Assembly: GCA_904063045.1 (NCBI GenBank)
Contig: CAJFCJ010000003.1
Coordinates: 682,001-746,000 of the forward strand
Source: Dimorphilus gyrociliatus
Taxonomy: Eukaryota > Annelida > Polychaeta > Dinophilidae
Direction: 5' to 3'
Length of the DNA stretch: 64,000 nucleotides
Shown: piece after piece, positions 51,460 to 63,158 of the stretch
Numbering within the stretch: the first letter of the stretch is position 1
Layout: each line of letters starts with the position of its first letter
Program-made: the position numbers and the translations under genes
Notes under the pieces: generated by a model
Databases searched by the model: none
What the model saw: the letters and a program-made list of their open reading frames with translations, nothing else
What the model was told of the DNA's origin: nothing

Positions 51460-51491
<32 letters not shown>

Positions 51492-51897
51492 CGTATGTAT
51501 GTAAATGTATAACTGTAAATTTATTTTTTGTTTTGTTTACATTTTTTTTTCTGTTAGTATTGCCTTTTGAAAAGGAAAACAGCAGAAATGTTCTGCAAAG
51601 ATGCCATGACTTAATGTAATCCAGTGGAAAAACAGTAAAAATACAATTTAAACTTTATATATTAAAATAACTCACTATTTTCAAATAATTCTTTAAAACT
51701 ATTATCATTAATTATTCATTCTATTGATAAGTAAAATGCAGCTTGCAATAGGTTCTTCTGATAATCCACAATTTAAGATTCTTTCCTTATTGATCTCTTT
51801 ATAAAGTTAAATTTGTGGCGCAAACCGGATACAGTTTTCTCAAATATGACCGCTGTCATGTGATCCTTTTCAGTTAAAGCATCTGTTATTCGGTACG
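51257..51897. other. Short intergenic region ZNF367-MROH1
   Basis: Contains (TA)n runs near 51396-51409 and 51462-51484 followed by GTATGTAC repeats. No gene seen. The MROH1 promoter must lie within about 600 bp. Confidence 0.5.
51462..51484. repeat. (TA)n microsatellite
   Basis: TA units followed by GTATGTACGTATGTATG, between ZNF367 and MROH1. Confidence 0.85.
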
Positions 51898-54800
51898 ATG
51901 AATGACGATAAATCCGACGATAAACTATTTGAAGGTCAGTTAGATAATTTACTTAATCATTAAATAATAGAGCATTCCTTAGGTCTCGTCTCTGGACTTT
52001 TGGATAGTTTGTCGGATACGAATTACAACTTTATAAAAACAGTAGAAAACTCTTTAAAATCTATAGGTTCAAGAGAGACTGAGCGAACTATTCAACTTAT
52101 CATAAATTATATTACTAAAAGACCGGAAGTAAGTAATTGGGAAAATAAATTCAAATTATCTGTAACGGTATTTAAAAGAATTATTTATAAAACTATATGG
52201 ACTGCTAGTAATAAACAGAATATCGGCTGTTAAGAGATTGTTAACAAATCTATTATTCAATATTGAATTGTGCAGAATAAACCTATGATTAAGACTCACA
52301 AGTTTCGTCGTACAACCTATATATATATATATATATATATATGCATATATTATCATTGACAGATACCAGCAAAACATAAGGCATCTATATTTACATCTGT
52401 AGAAAGAATACTAGAAGATGCAGAGGATATATCGGATGATGTTCAAAAACCATTAATTGATTTTTTGCATAAGGAAATAAGCGAGGTTCTAGTTTTATTT
52501 TATATTTTATCCAACTGTGGTTAATTGATTAAATTCATTTCTTATTTATTGATAAATTAAGAAACAAACTAAGGATCAAGAATGGTCATCATCGGCGAGT
52601 CGAGTTTTTATTGTTCTAAGCAGGAAGAACTGCAACGAAGTAGGGAGATATTACAATAAATCTATTATATTTTATTAGAATATTTTGTTATTAACGATTC
52701 ATTTTTCATCTTTAATAAAGATTATGGAAAATCTTATGTCAAAATTCGAACCTGGTATAAATCCGAATATTATCATTTTAGAAACTTTTGGAGATATGGC
52801 TTTAGCAAATGGTTTTATCTATTATTATTATTACTATGCAATTATTACACTGATAATGATATTCTCTCTTATTTTCATCAGCAAGGGGAATGATACCTTT
52901 TGTATCTGTCATTATGGACACCTTATTACCTCTATTCTCTAACAAAAAATCAGATGTAAAATTGAAGCTTGCCCTCTTATCGCTCTTTGGAAAGTTTGCC
53001 GAGTCTTTATTGGATTACACATCTATGGATGATATTGATCCAAACGTTAGCAAATCGTCGTTTTCGAGCAAATTCTTTTCAGTTATTACAAGTATTCATG
53101 GGTGGTTGCCGAATAGCCGAGATGAGCAGGTTTGTTATTGGCTATCCATCTCCTTTAACTCTCAATATTCTTCCATCATAACAGTTGATCGTCTCTATAT
53201 TATATAATGCTGGTTTAATGGCCAGAGCTTTAAATATCGACGATATAAATAACATATTACAGAAATTAATTACCTGTTTTAATAGCTATGATAAAAAATA
53301 CCCGGAATGTGTTAAAATTAAACAGGTAAGTTTATTATATATTATAAAATGTATTTAAATCTGAATATCTTTCTATAAATGATTAACTTTATAATTGTTT
53401 TTATAATAAAAGGGATTTCAAAATGTACTTCTATCTGCAACTGAAGATTGTACGGAGGAAAGTTCACCAATGACTCAGCATTTAGATTCAACTTTAAATA
53501 TACTTTTTCAGCAGGTAATATTTAATTTTCTCTATTTAAATTTTAACGAATAAGATAGTTAAAGTTAATTAAACTTTCCTCTTATTATTTTTCTTTTAGA
53601 TGTTAAGATGTTGCAGTTCAAAAACAGCTGAACAAAAGATACATATATCAAAGAATGTTAATGAAATATTAAGATCTTTTGGTGTTTTGGCAGTTATTTT
53701 TACAAAAACAACTATACATTATATTCTATCAAAAATAGACCATTCAACATTGGAGAATATATTCATTGCAGCATTTTCAATATTAAAACACCTTGTTAAT
53801 TGCGCAGGTATAAAATTGGCTTTTGCTTTTGTTTATTATATTTATTAAAAATTCATCTATTTTATATTTAGGAGAACAAATCAAGAAAGAGAGTCTTGAA
53901 GAAAATATAGCTCAGGTTACAAAAGGTCTGACAGTTGGCAATAAAAGTACAAAAGTAGGATTCTGAGAAATACGCTTATTGTCTTTTATTCTATTTTATT
54001 CTCCTTTATAAAAATTAGATCAAAAAATATTTGATACATTTAATTGCTACCCTCGTAACTCATGGCTATTTAGATATGGAAGGAAATCTAGTATTGTTGG
54101 ATTATATGGTTTTGCATTCGGCTGTACGCTTGCATCTACTCACTATTCATCTTTTTTTATTTAATTTCTTTACATACAGACTCCTTGCACTGACAACAAT
54201 GAACTTGTGACCTTATCTCATCTATGCATGAATGTACTTCAAGTAATGGCTTGTACTCAAAAAGATTTAAAAGCAATCTTATCTCCTTATATGCTCCAAT
54301 ACATTGTGATGGAACCTTATCAGCATGCTCTACACAATGTTTGCACAACTATAGCAGCCTTTCTGGCACCGAATGAAGACGAGGCTGTTCAAGTATTTGA
54401 CTTGAGTCAAAGTAGCATAGCTAGATCTTGCGCCCTTCTACCACGATTTCTTGTATATCTTGGAGGTTTCTCGTTCAAATCTCAGCAAGATGCTCACGCT
54501 GCGATAACAGTTTTAAAATTATTAAAATTATTATCACCATCCCTTCATTTAAGACTGATAACCTTATGGAATGGTAAAATACCTGAATTGATCAAATTTA
54601 TTGAAGGTTATACTAATTTTACTTATCTCGTTTATCACCCTATATAGTACACATTCAATAATTTCTTTTATAGATAACATGGATAAATTAACAAATCAAA
54701 ACAATGACGATATTTATAACGAATGGCAAAATAATATTGGAATGGTACGAATATTCTTTCTAAGCATTTATATTTCGAATATTAGATAAATGGCTAGTTT

Positions 54801-55700
54801 CTTTTTCTTTATAGTTATTTAGAAAATCTTTAGAAGAAATAAGTAACGAAGTTTTTGTTCTAACGGTGATTGAAAGTATGAAAAATCAATTCTCTTTATG
54901 TTCAGTATCAAAGTATCAAAGGATTATTTGGTTTAAATGTTTCGCTTATTGTTTATACTGCTGTCACGCCAATAGCAGTACAATTATAACAAACTGTTTG
55001 AATTTTATGATTGAACACGTTAATCAAACTGATAAAGAAGAGAGAACGGTAAATATCTATCTATCATATAATGAAATTTTATCGTTTTCAATATTTAAAT
55101 GTCTTCTCTATAGGCATGTTCATCGGCTGTAGGAATTGTTGCATCCTCGCATATTGATCTGGTTTTTAGCCGTATTCAAAGTTTATATGAGAATGAAAAG
55201 AAAAATAGTTTTGTTGAATTCTTTAAAGTAGAGTATTTTGCTGTATATTTAGAAACTTACTTATTACTTTTTATTTATCCAAAATAGGAAAATTTTCAGT
55301 CGAAAGTTGAATATGGAAGAATAACTTTGTTACTTTGTCTTGCTCATTCAATTCAAAATTCACCTGTAACGAATACTTTATTATTAATTGAAACAAGATT
55401 CTTAAGAATAATAATACCTTTACTAAAACAAAAATTAAAATTAGACAATTCAATGAAATGGTGTTTAATTGAATGTTGTAGAATAATAGCTGATTCTTTA
55501 CATCCAAATAAAAAGTTACCACGATCTTTGGAAATTGTTCATAAAAAAGCTCTCTTGGAATTTGTTCTGGTAAAGCTATTATTCCTTTCTTTTTATAGTT
55601 TTCTTCATTATTTTTCTTTCTTTTGCAGAGAATAATGAAAGAAGCGCCAAGTTTAATTGCTGATTGTTTAAGAGCATTAATCTCTCTTATGTATATTTTT

Positions 55701-55732
<32 letters not shown>

Positions 55733-58730
55733 CATATATACTGTATATGTACTGTTTATTATTTATTTTCTCTTATTTAGACGACTACCTCCAATTTTAC
55801 CTGGTGAACAATTTAATGATTTATTATTAGTTTCCTTTACAAATGTTCTAAATGCAACTACCGGTAATTTAATATTAAATTTTAAAATAGATATTCTAAT
55901 TCGATTTTCTTCGTTAAAACCTAATATTAGATGAAAAGAACAAAGAAGAGAAGAGTGAAGATTATAATCAACTATTAACAGAGGAAAAATTAAATAATGA
56001 AATTACCGACTTATTTCAAGAACTTTTAAAATTAACTGTTGAACACGACGGTTCAAGTTCAAGCGCAATGATGTTATGCGATGTAAGTATATCATATATA
56101 CTGTATATAAGAAAAGTAACAGTAATTTTAGCATCATCTCTTTAAACTAATTAGCATATTGGAAGTCAATTGTTAACGAAGAATGATTTTAGAAGGCAGA
56201 AAACTATGCATCTATATAATGGTCTTTTATTAAATGCGAACCATTCACTCTTGGTATATGAGAAGCTTTAAGAATAGAAAAATAAGATATTAATGTAATA
56301 AATTGCTAAATTTAGGTTGACGATGATGTTAGAACGAAATTAATTGGTATAACAATTCCAAGATGCTCGGATTCCGTTGACGAAATTAAGGAATACGCTC
56401 ATAAAAGTATGATGAAATTGGTCTGTTCAAAAGCAGATTATTTGGGTAAAAATGAAATTATATTAATATATCTTTAATTTATTTCTTTTTCTTTTCCTTC
56501 TTAATTAATAGATCAATTAGAAAATAATCAATTTTTTAGAGTCTATTCAGAATTGTATTTGACAAAAGATCCCTCTGAAAAGTATAAAGCGTCATCTAAT
56601 TTAGCTTTGGTAAGGTTTATTATAATCTTTTAATTCTCTCCTTTCTATATTTTAATTTATTCTTTACAGTCAATATGTGACCTATTGGCTCCAAGAGAAT
56701 TAACTTATTTGATACATTATTTATTACCATCTCTTTCTGATCCCTGCGAAGAGAGTCAAGCTGGAGTATCAGTTTGTTTAAACACGATTTTTAAGACGAA
56801 ACCTTTAGACTTGGAAATTGGAGCCGTTGTTGGACATTTAGTTTCTAAACTTGCAGCTTGCAGTGAATCAACTAGACTGAGCTGTTAGTATAAGAGGATT
56901 CTTATATTAAATCACTATATACTGTTTTATTTTAGGTTTATCATCTATAAAAACATTGGCTAGCAGACATTTACATATAACTCTGGAATGTTTACTTTTG
57001 GGTGAACCATCCGAAAGTATAAAAGGTGTTTGGGGAACATTGGCAACTGATAGTAGTTTATCCAGTCATGTACTTGATTATTTCGTTGATGCTATTGTTA
57101 GACAACCTCCTCATCATATGCAGCATTCTGTTCGCATTTAAATTGATTGCATATAGCTTCGGGTTGCAAAAGATTAACTTATTAACGTTATTGCAGATCG
57201 CCTATGCTCTTTTAGAAATGTTACAAGCTAATGAAATTAAACCAACCGCAATCGATAACTTCTCAAAGATATTTTCATCTTTACTAGTCTATTTGGGAAG
57301 TTTATGCTTTATCTTTAAGGTTTACACTAAAACCATTCTTTAATAATTAATTGATAACAAACGTATCCAATTCTTCTAATTAGCATGAAAACTATTCAAG
57401 ACATAACAATAAGGAAGATGATAGGGATTATGTAGTATTTATATCTAGAGCTACCTCTACAATGACATCGTTATTTAGAGCTGTGGGGGCAGATGGATTA
57501 TTGGATTATGTTAAAGAGTATTCACTCTTTGCAAATTTCTTGAATGGTAATTTTGTAACTGGGATTGCTGCTCTATCGGGGTAGGTATAAAGACAGTGAA
57601 AATAGATGCTCTATCCTTACTATATTACTAAGTCAATGATTACTCAATTTTAGGGCTTTATCTACCTTCGAATATTCTTACGTTCCCAAATGTTCGAACT
57701 GTTTACAAAGTGCTTTAACTGCCGTACACGACTCTCATAGAATAACTGCAGCAATATTCTTTTCGGAGGTTAATTATTCAATATTTATAAGATAATTGAT
57801 TTAATTTTCCTACTTTATTATAATGCAGATTTTAGGGACAGAGTGCATTATTCGTGATGATCAATTGTTTGAGATTATATCAAATAACCTCCTGTCGCGA
57901 TTAGAAGATCCTTGCCACGATGTTCGAATAGCTTGTATGAAAGGATTAGGTTTCATTTCTAAGAACGAGGATATTTTACATTCAAAGAGTTCTACTGTTC
58001 TATCAGCTTTGATGATAGCAATGGATGATAAAAGTCCACATATTAGTCACGCTGCTATTTGTTCTCTGCAACTGGTTTTATCATCGTCCATGGCTGAAGA
58101 TGTTAGACCTATTATTATAAATATTGCCGTAAAAGTTAAATGTTGCTTTGAATCGGAATTCGAATTCATTAGAGCGAGTGCATTCCTTCTCTATGCACAT
58201 TTGGCCAAATTCAGAGATGCGGAAACGACAAAATTGCTGACAGACGTTTTTAACGGAAGCTTTGTAACGCTTCTTGTCCATGTTAATGATCCTTGCGAAA
58301 TGGCAAAAAAAAATTGTCAGCAGGCGCTCAAAGAATTAGTTCCACTATTACCAAGCGTTCAATTAACAACAATGTTCGCTAAATGTATGGACAATGATTT
58401 GCACTATGGAGAATTTATGAATAGTGTCGCTAAAATAATAGTTGACGATCTCGGTAACAAATTAACCGTTTTCCTCCAACAAGGAGCAACTTATACTAAA
58501 AGTTCTGTAAGGAATATTAGAGCAGCTGCATTAATGTTTTGCGGTTTTATCCTAAAGCATTGTAAAGATCGTAGTAATTTACCGGTTGACGTAGTTTCTC
58601 AAACTGTATTACAAGCTCTTAAAGACCAAGATACAGTTGTTAGATTAAAAGCAGCTGAAGTTTGTGAGTTCATTTTATGTTAATTGAAGCTGTGACATTA
58701 TTCTTTTGTTTTTTAACCGATTTAGCTTAA
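51898..58730 (+). CDS. MROH1: Maestro heat-like repeat protein 1 (MROH1)
   Basis: Large alpha-solenoid HEAT-repeat protein; vertebrate MROH1 is about 1640 residues and this model gives about 1598. Exons: 51898-51934, 51983-52128, 52363-52485, 52562-52639, 52721-52811, 52882-53129, 53185-53325, 53413-53514, 53600-53807, 53872-53954, 54019-54123, 54180-54606, 54674-54744, 54815-55048, 55114-55227, 55288-55569, 55629-55690, 55781-55863, 55931-56082, 56155-56253, 56316-56445, 56512-56609, 56670-56883, 56936-57129, 57197-57319, 57384-57580, 57654-57768, 57829-58663, 58726-58730. Every phase closes. Family features are the ARGMIPFVSVIMDTLLP segment, the DPCEESQAGVS and LEDPCHDVRIACMKGLGFIS repeats, and a C-terminal run of HEAT units. 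There is no enzymatic motif. MROH1 has been linked to lysosomes in mammals; its role here is unknown. The final two-codon exon is a guess; reading on would end at a stop at 58681. Confidence 0.9.
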
Positions 58731-58999
58731 CTTCGTTTTAATTATAAAGAAAACAATACAAAATATGTTTGTTTTTTTTTATTATCAATTTCTATAAATA
58801 GACTTTACACCATATTTGAAATAAATATGCAAAAAATTAATTAGTTCATTAGCATATATTCAATATAGAAAAAATTAGAATATGAATATTCATTTCTTTT
58901 GTTTTATTTTCAAAAACAGAATAAAAGTTAAAAATAGAAAATAGAATTTTTTTAAAAACCAATATAAACAATCATTATAATAAGTTAATTTAATAGACT

Positions 59000-60858
59000 A
59001 TGCCTAAGTCGTTAAAATGCAGAAATAAGGTAATATTACACTAATTATACTATAATATATATACTGTATATATGTACAATATACTTGTTAATATATCTAT
59101 ATACTTTCTCATTAACAATAATTGCTTTTGAATTTAGATAGCTACTAGTTTAAATGAGAATTCCCACTTATATCATATAGATAGATATTTATATACATAT
59201 ACTGTACTTGAGCTAGTCTAAGGATTTTAATATAAATGTACACTAGGCCTAGTTTTAAATTTGAGACTATTATCTAGGTACTTTTACTATGAATGTACAG
59301 TATATTGAATGTATAGCACGTATAAAATATCATTTAAATAGATAATGTAAAGAGTCTTTGCTACATAAAATGTAAATGCTATCAGAAAAAATATGACTTT
59401 GGGGGGCGATGGAACTTTAACGGTGATGCTAATGGCGACGATGATGATTGTATACTAAGAAAGAGCGATATTGTTGAAAATGGTTGGAAAGTTTTAAGAA
59501 AACTAGGTGGAGGTAGTTTCGGTCAAGTATACGAAATTAGAAAAGGATCGCAAATGTGCGCAATAAAAGTAGAAGGTATCAAAGGTACTGAAAAACAGAG
59601 GCCCTCTTTAAAAAGGGAATTTGATATAATTCGAAGGATTGAAAGAAAATATAAAGAATATAGTAATGGAGATATCAAGTTTCCTGTCAATGTTGAATTT
59701 AATCGTTTTTGCTATCTCAAAGGGTTTAGTGTTGAATTAGAGGACGATGATTATAAGGATTGGAAACATGGAGGTACTCCTATTAATCATAATAAATTCA
59801 TAGCGTATTATTATATAATTATGGAGTTAATGGGTCGAAATTTAACTGATCTTAGGAGAAACGAACCCGATCAAAAGTTTGGAATCTATACAATCAGTTA
59901 TTTGGCTTTGGAGACTTTTAAAGCGATAAAAACCCTTCACGCCATTGGTTTTGTTCATAGAGATATAAAACCATCGAATTTTGTTCTTGGAAAGTCAAGA
60001 AATCGCGAAATTTTTCTTGTTGACTTCGGTTTAGCTTATACATTTGGAAGATTAACCAAAGTTCTCTCAGGGAAAAGAGTTTTATCCACTTATCCTCCCC
60101 ATTTCGATTATGTTAATCCAGAGAGAAGAAACGGTGCTGGATTTAGGGGTACTGTTAGATATGCTTCACTAAGAGCCCATAGGGAGGAGTATCTCTCTTA
60201 CCAGGATGATCTAATCAGTTGGTTTTATATGCTTATTGAAATGAGTACCGGAGCTCTTCCTTGGAGAAAGGTTAAGAAAAGGAAAGACGTCCAAAAAATA
60301 AAGGAAAAATATATTAATGTTAATAATCTATTAATATTCTCTTTGCATGATGAAAATGGTCGACTAGGAGAATCGTATAATTTATACGAAGTTCCCGACA
60401 AATTACAACCAACATTTAAGCATATCTATAAAAGAATAATGAATATTAATATCAGAGATCCTATAGATATGGATTCTAATTTTTCAGTTGATCCAACAGA
60501 ACCGCCAAATCCCCGTTCTCAAAATAATTATACCGAGATTGAACTACTCCTCATAAAATTAAGAAACTCTATCGGAAATATGAAAAATATAGAAAGAAAA
60601 CTAGACTGGGAATCGAGAACAAATAGCCAATTTGATAAACTCAATTCAACTAACTCTGTTGGAGCAGTGGTTGAATATAACGGGTATTCAAAAATGAATT
60701 TAGTAATTCCCCCTAGCGAAATCGTTGATGTTGATGAATCAAGAGATGATTCAAAGGCACCAAGGAGATATAGTCAAAAAGTTGCATTACCCAATCAACG
60801 CTTTATACTTCATAGAATAAAACCAATGATAGATAGAAACGAATCGCTCACTAAATGA
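59000..60858 (+). CDS. Tau-tubulin-kinase-like Ser/Thr kinase (CK1 superfamily)
   Basis: Exon 1 (59000-59029, MPKSLKCRNK) joins exon 2 (59386-60858) in phase 0, giving 500 residues. Exon 1 was chosen because exon 2 has no usable ATG before the glycine loop and its acceptor phase fits. Kinase motifs: LRKSDIVENGWKVLRKLGGGSFG (glycine loop at 51-56), AIKVE (Lys71), HRDIKPSNF (Asp203), DFGLA (Asp223), FRGTVRYASLRAHR activation segment, then a DDLISWFYMLIEMSTGALPWRK block. All catalytic residues are present. These match TTBK kinases rather than CK1 proper. Compared with TTBK it has extra residues between the N-lobe strands (about 90-135, acidic LEDDDYKDW) and a short 150-residue tail instead of the long TTBK1/2 tail. 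It may phosphorylate microtubule-associated substrates. Its start lies about 270 bp after the MROH1 end. Confidence 0.85.
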
Positions 60859-61141
60859 ATATAGAACCTATTAATAACAATAATATAAAACTAGGCCTAT
60901 TCCTTAAAATATACTAGATAAATTCATTAATAAATCTACTATGGCAAAAAATTAAACAATTGATATCTCCTTAATATTGATTAAACATGTGTAGCATAGG
61001 GAGAATAAATTATTCAATTCACACCTTTACAGTAGCAATCTATTCAATATGTTCAATCAACTCGATAATTTATATATAAATTTATAAACGAAAGAGTTTA
61101 ATGTTGTGGGGAAGAATATATCTTCTATAAAAGAGAGAAGC

Positions 61142-61190
<49 letters not shown>

Positions 61191-61523
61191 TAAAAATTGG
61201 ATTGAAAAATGACTGAAAATCATATTAATTTTTAAATGAATCATTATTTATTCATTTGGCCCAAACTTTTTGCATTTACTGAATAAAATAAATGATTAAA
61301 ATGAAAATAGAAATACTGCAGAAGATGTCAAAAATCAACTATATATATATATATATATATACATATAGTTAAAACTAATATATGAATGTTTATTTTCTTA
61401 TCTGTTAATACTTCTTTTATAATCCTTTCATAGCTTTATAAATAAATGTAGAATTATTTTTTTTGTCGATTCTTTTTAAAAGATTTTCTGCATTCTCAAA
61501 TAATCGTCTTTTTACACTTCTTT
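60859..61523. other. Convergent 3' intergenic region
   Basis: Between the convergent kinase and CFAP276-like genes. It holds (GA)n at 61147-61187, (TA)n at 61340-61360 and a TAGGCCTA palindrome at 60892-60899. Nothing else is seen. Confidence 0.5.
61147..61187. repeat. (GA)n microsatellite
   Basis: About 20 GA units between the convergent kinase and CFAP276-like genes. Confidence 0.9.
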
Positions 61524-62863
61524 CTATTTTATGTAAAATCCTCCATCCGGTTTTCTATTATAACCTCTTTTAGTTGCTTGAGAATGATGGCCTTCTGTTT
61601 AAATAGAAAATAAAAGAGGTTCAAGAAAAAATTTATTGATTTATCTTTAATCTCTTTTTTTCGAATAAAAAGAAATGAAGAATATTGTAAATATACAATT
61701 TATAAATACAAACCTATGGCGCATTTAATGCTATTTGGACTCTCTTTAAATTCTGCTGAAGCAGATTTTAGTGGATGATTCAAATCTAATGCAGCGGGAG
61801 GTTGTTCAACAACTCTGTTCTTCAAAACTCTCCTGTTTTAATATAATTATATTATTCTATACGTTTCTTTATTTATTATTTATAGAGATATTTAAAAATA
61901 CCAGTTAAACAAATTTCTTTTAATCAATTTATCTTAAATTTTCTCACGTAAAGACAATCCCTTTTTCATATACACACTCAAACACACACACACATATATA
62001 TATATATACAGTTCGCCCCTTTCTCTCTCACTCTCGCTCTCATTCTTCATTTATATCTATGACAAGGCTTAGGCCTACTATTTAAATACTTTCTTCCATT
62101 ATCTTGAGAAAAAATGTTAAATATCATTAATTATAAGAAATGATCCCATTGATAGAAAATAATATATAATTCACTTTTTAGAATATAAACGAGTTTTTTC
62201 ACCCTTTGATTTTCATTATAGAATGATTTATAAATTGTTTACAAAAAAACCCTGGTAGTTACGCCTTCCGTTATATCAATAAAGGAAATAATTTCACTTA
62301 ATGTTTATAAAATGCATTTATATTCTATTTGTTCTAACGAAAGCGAGAATAAAGGTTAATGGAACCTTTATTTAAATCTTGAATTATGTTTCCTTACACT
62401 CTTTTTCACATTCATTAATAAACTCAATCGATTAAACTTCTTCGATTTAAGCCATTTGAAAGAAAAGAACGTTTTCTACTGTGACATACGTACCCGTTTT
62501 GTTGTCCTAAAGTCTCGGGTTGAAAGAGCGTTTCATTCTTTCCTTTCAACCATTCTCTATGATGGTCGTAGTCTGCTTTTAAGACAAAGTCCAAAGAATC
62601 CCTTGGAGCTTTTGGATCGTAATTGTAGACCTCACGTCTGGTTGAAGACAACGTTCCGGAACAGTTTAATCTGTTCCAAGGATCTTGTTTTTGATCCAAA
62701 TGTGTTGGTTGGGTGTATGCTTCTTTCTGTTATTTAAAAATAAAACTTTTAAATTGTCAATTAATTCCGATCTAAACTAATTTACCTTATAACTCCTTAG
62801 ACCAGCAAAGTCATTATCATTTTCGTAGGATGGATAAGGATAAGGATTACGTAAAGATGTCAT
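61524..62863 (-). CDS. CFAP276: CFAP276-like ciliary microtubule-associated protein
   Basis: Exons in transcript order: 62786-62863, 62494-62726, 61714-61832, 61524-61594; phases close to 166 residues. Visible blocks: N-terminal RNPYPYPSYEND; central DPWNRL, then GTLSSTRREVYNYDPKAPRD, DSLDFVLKADYDHH and KNETLFQPETLGQQNGRVLK; and C-terminal AIEGHHSQATKRGYNRKPDGGFY. This pattern and length fit the C1orf194/CFAP276 family, small proteins of motile-cilium doublet microtubules. No membrane helix or signal peptide. It is divergently placed with the PLCXD gene, with start codons about 295 bp apart. The family name is from memory of the pattern; another doublet-microtubule inner protein is possible, but a ciliary protein is likely. 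Confidence 0.68.
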
Positions 62864-63158
62864 TTTCACTTCTTATTATCTTTCCTCGCAAACTTTTCCT
62901 TAGGCACTAAAGCTTTTCTTTGCAACCAAGGATACGCGTAGCCCCGCACTTAATATAAACTATAAATTCTACAACATTGACAAAAATTATTTGTTGAATG
63001 GTATTTTTGATATAATGAATTAATCCATAAAGAATATTTTTTTATAAAATTATTTTAGAGACTTTTACTTTAATTTATACGTAAATAGTAAGATGGCGCC
63101 ATAGTAATATAGCATTTGGAAGATTTTACCGGAAATTAAAATAACTAACAAGACCAAG
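62864..63158. promoter_or_regulatory. Short shared upstream region of CFAP276-like and PLCXD genes
   Basis: The only space between two divergent start codons, so both promoters lie here. It contains a weak RFX X-box-like GTATCC-TT-GGTTGC (62920-62935, minus, imperfect right half) near the ciliary gene and AGATGGCGCC (63091-63100), a YY1- or CTCF-like word, near the PLCXD start. Confidence 0.45.

Noticed and set aside
62920-62935. RFX X-box upstream of the CFAP276-like gene
   Set aside because: The left half fits but the right half mismatches the GYAAC consensus; kept only as a weak note.
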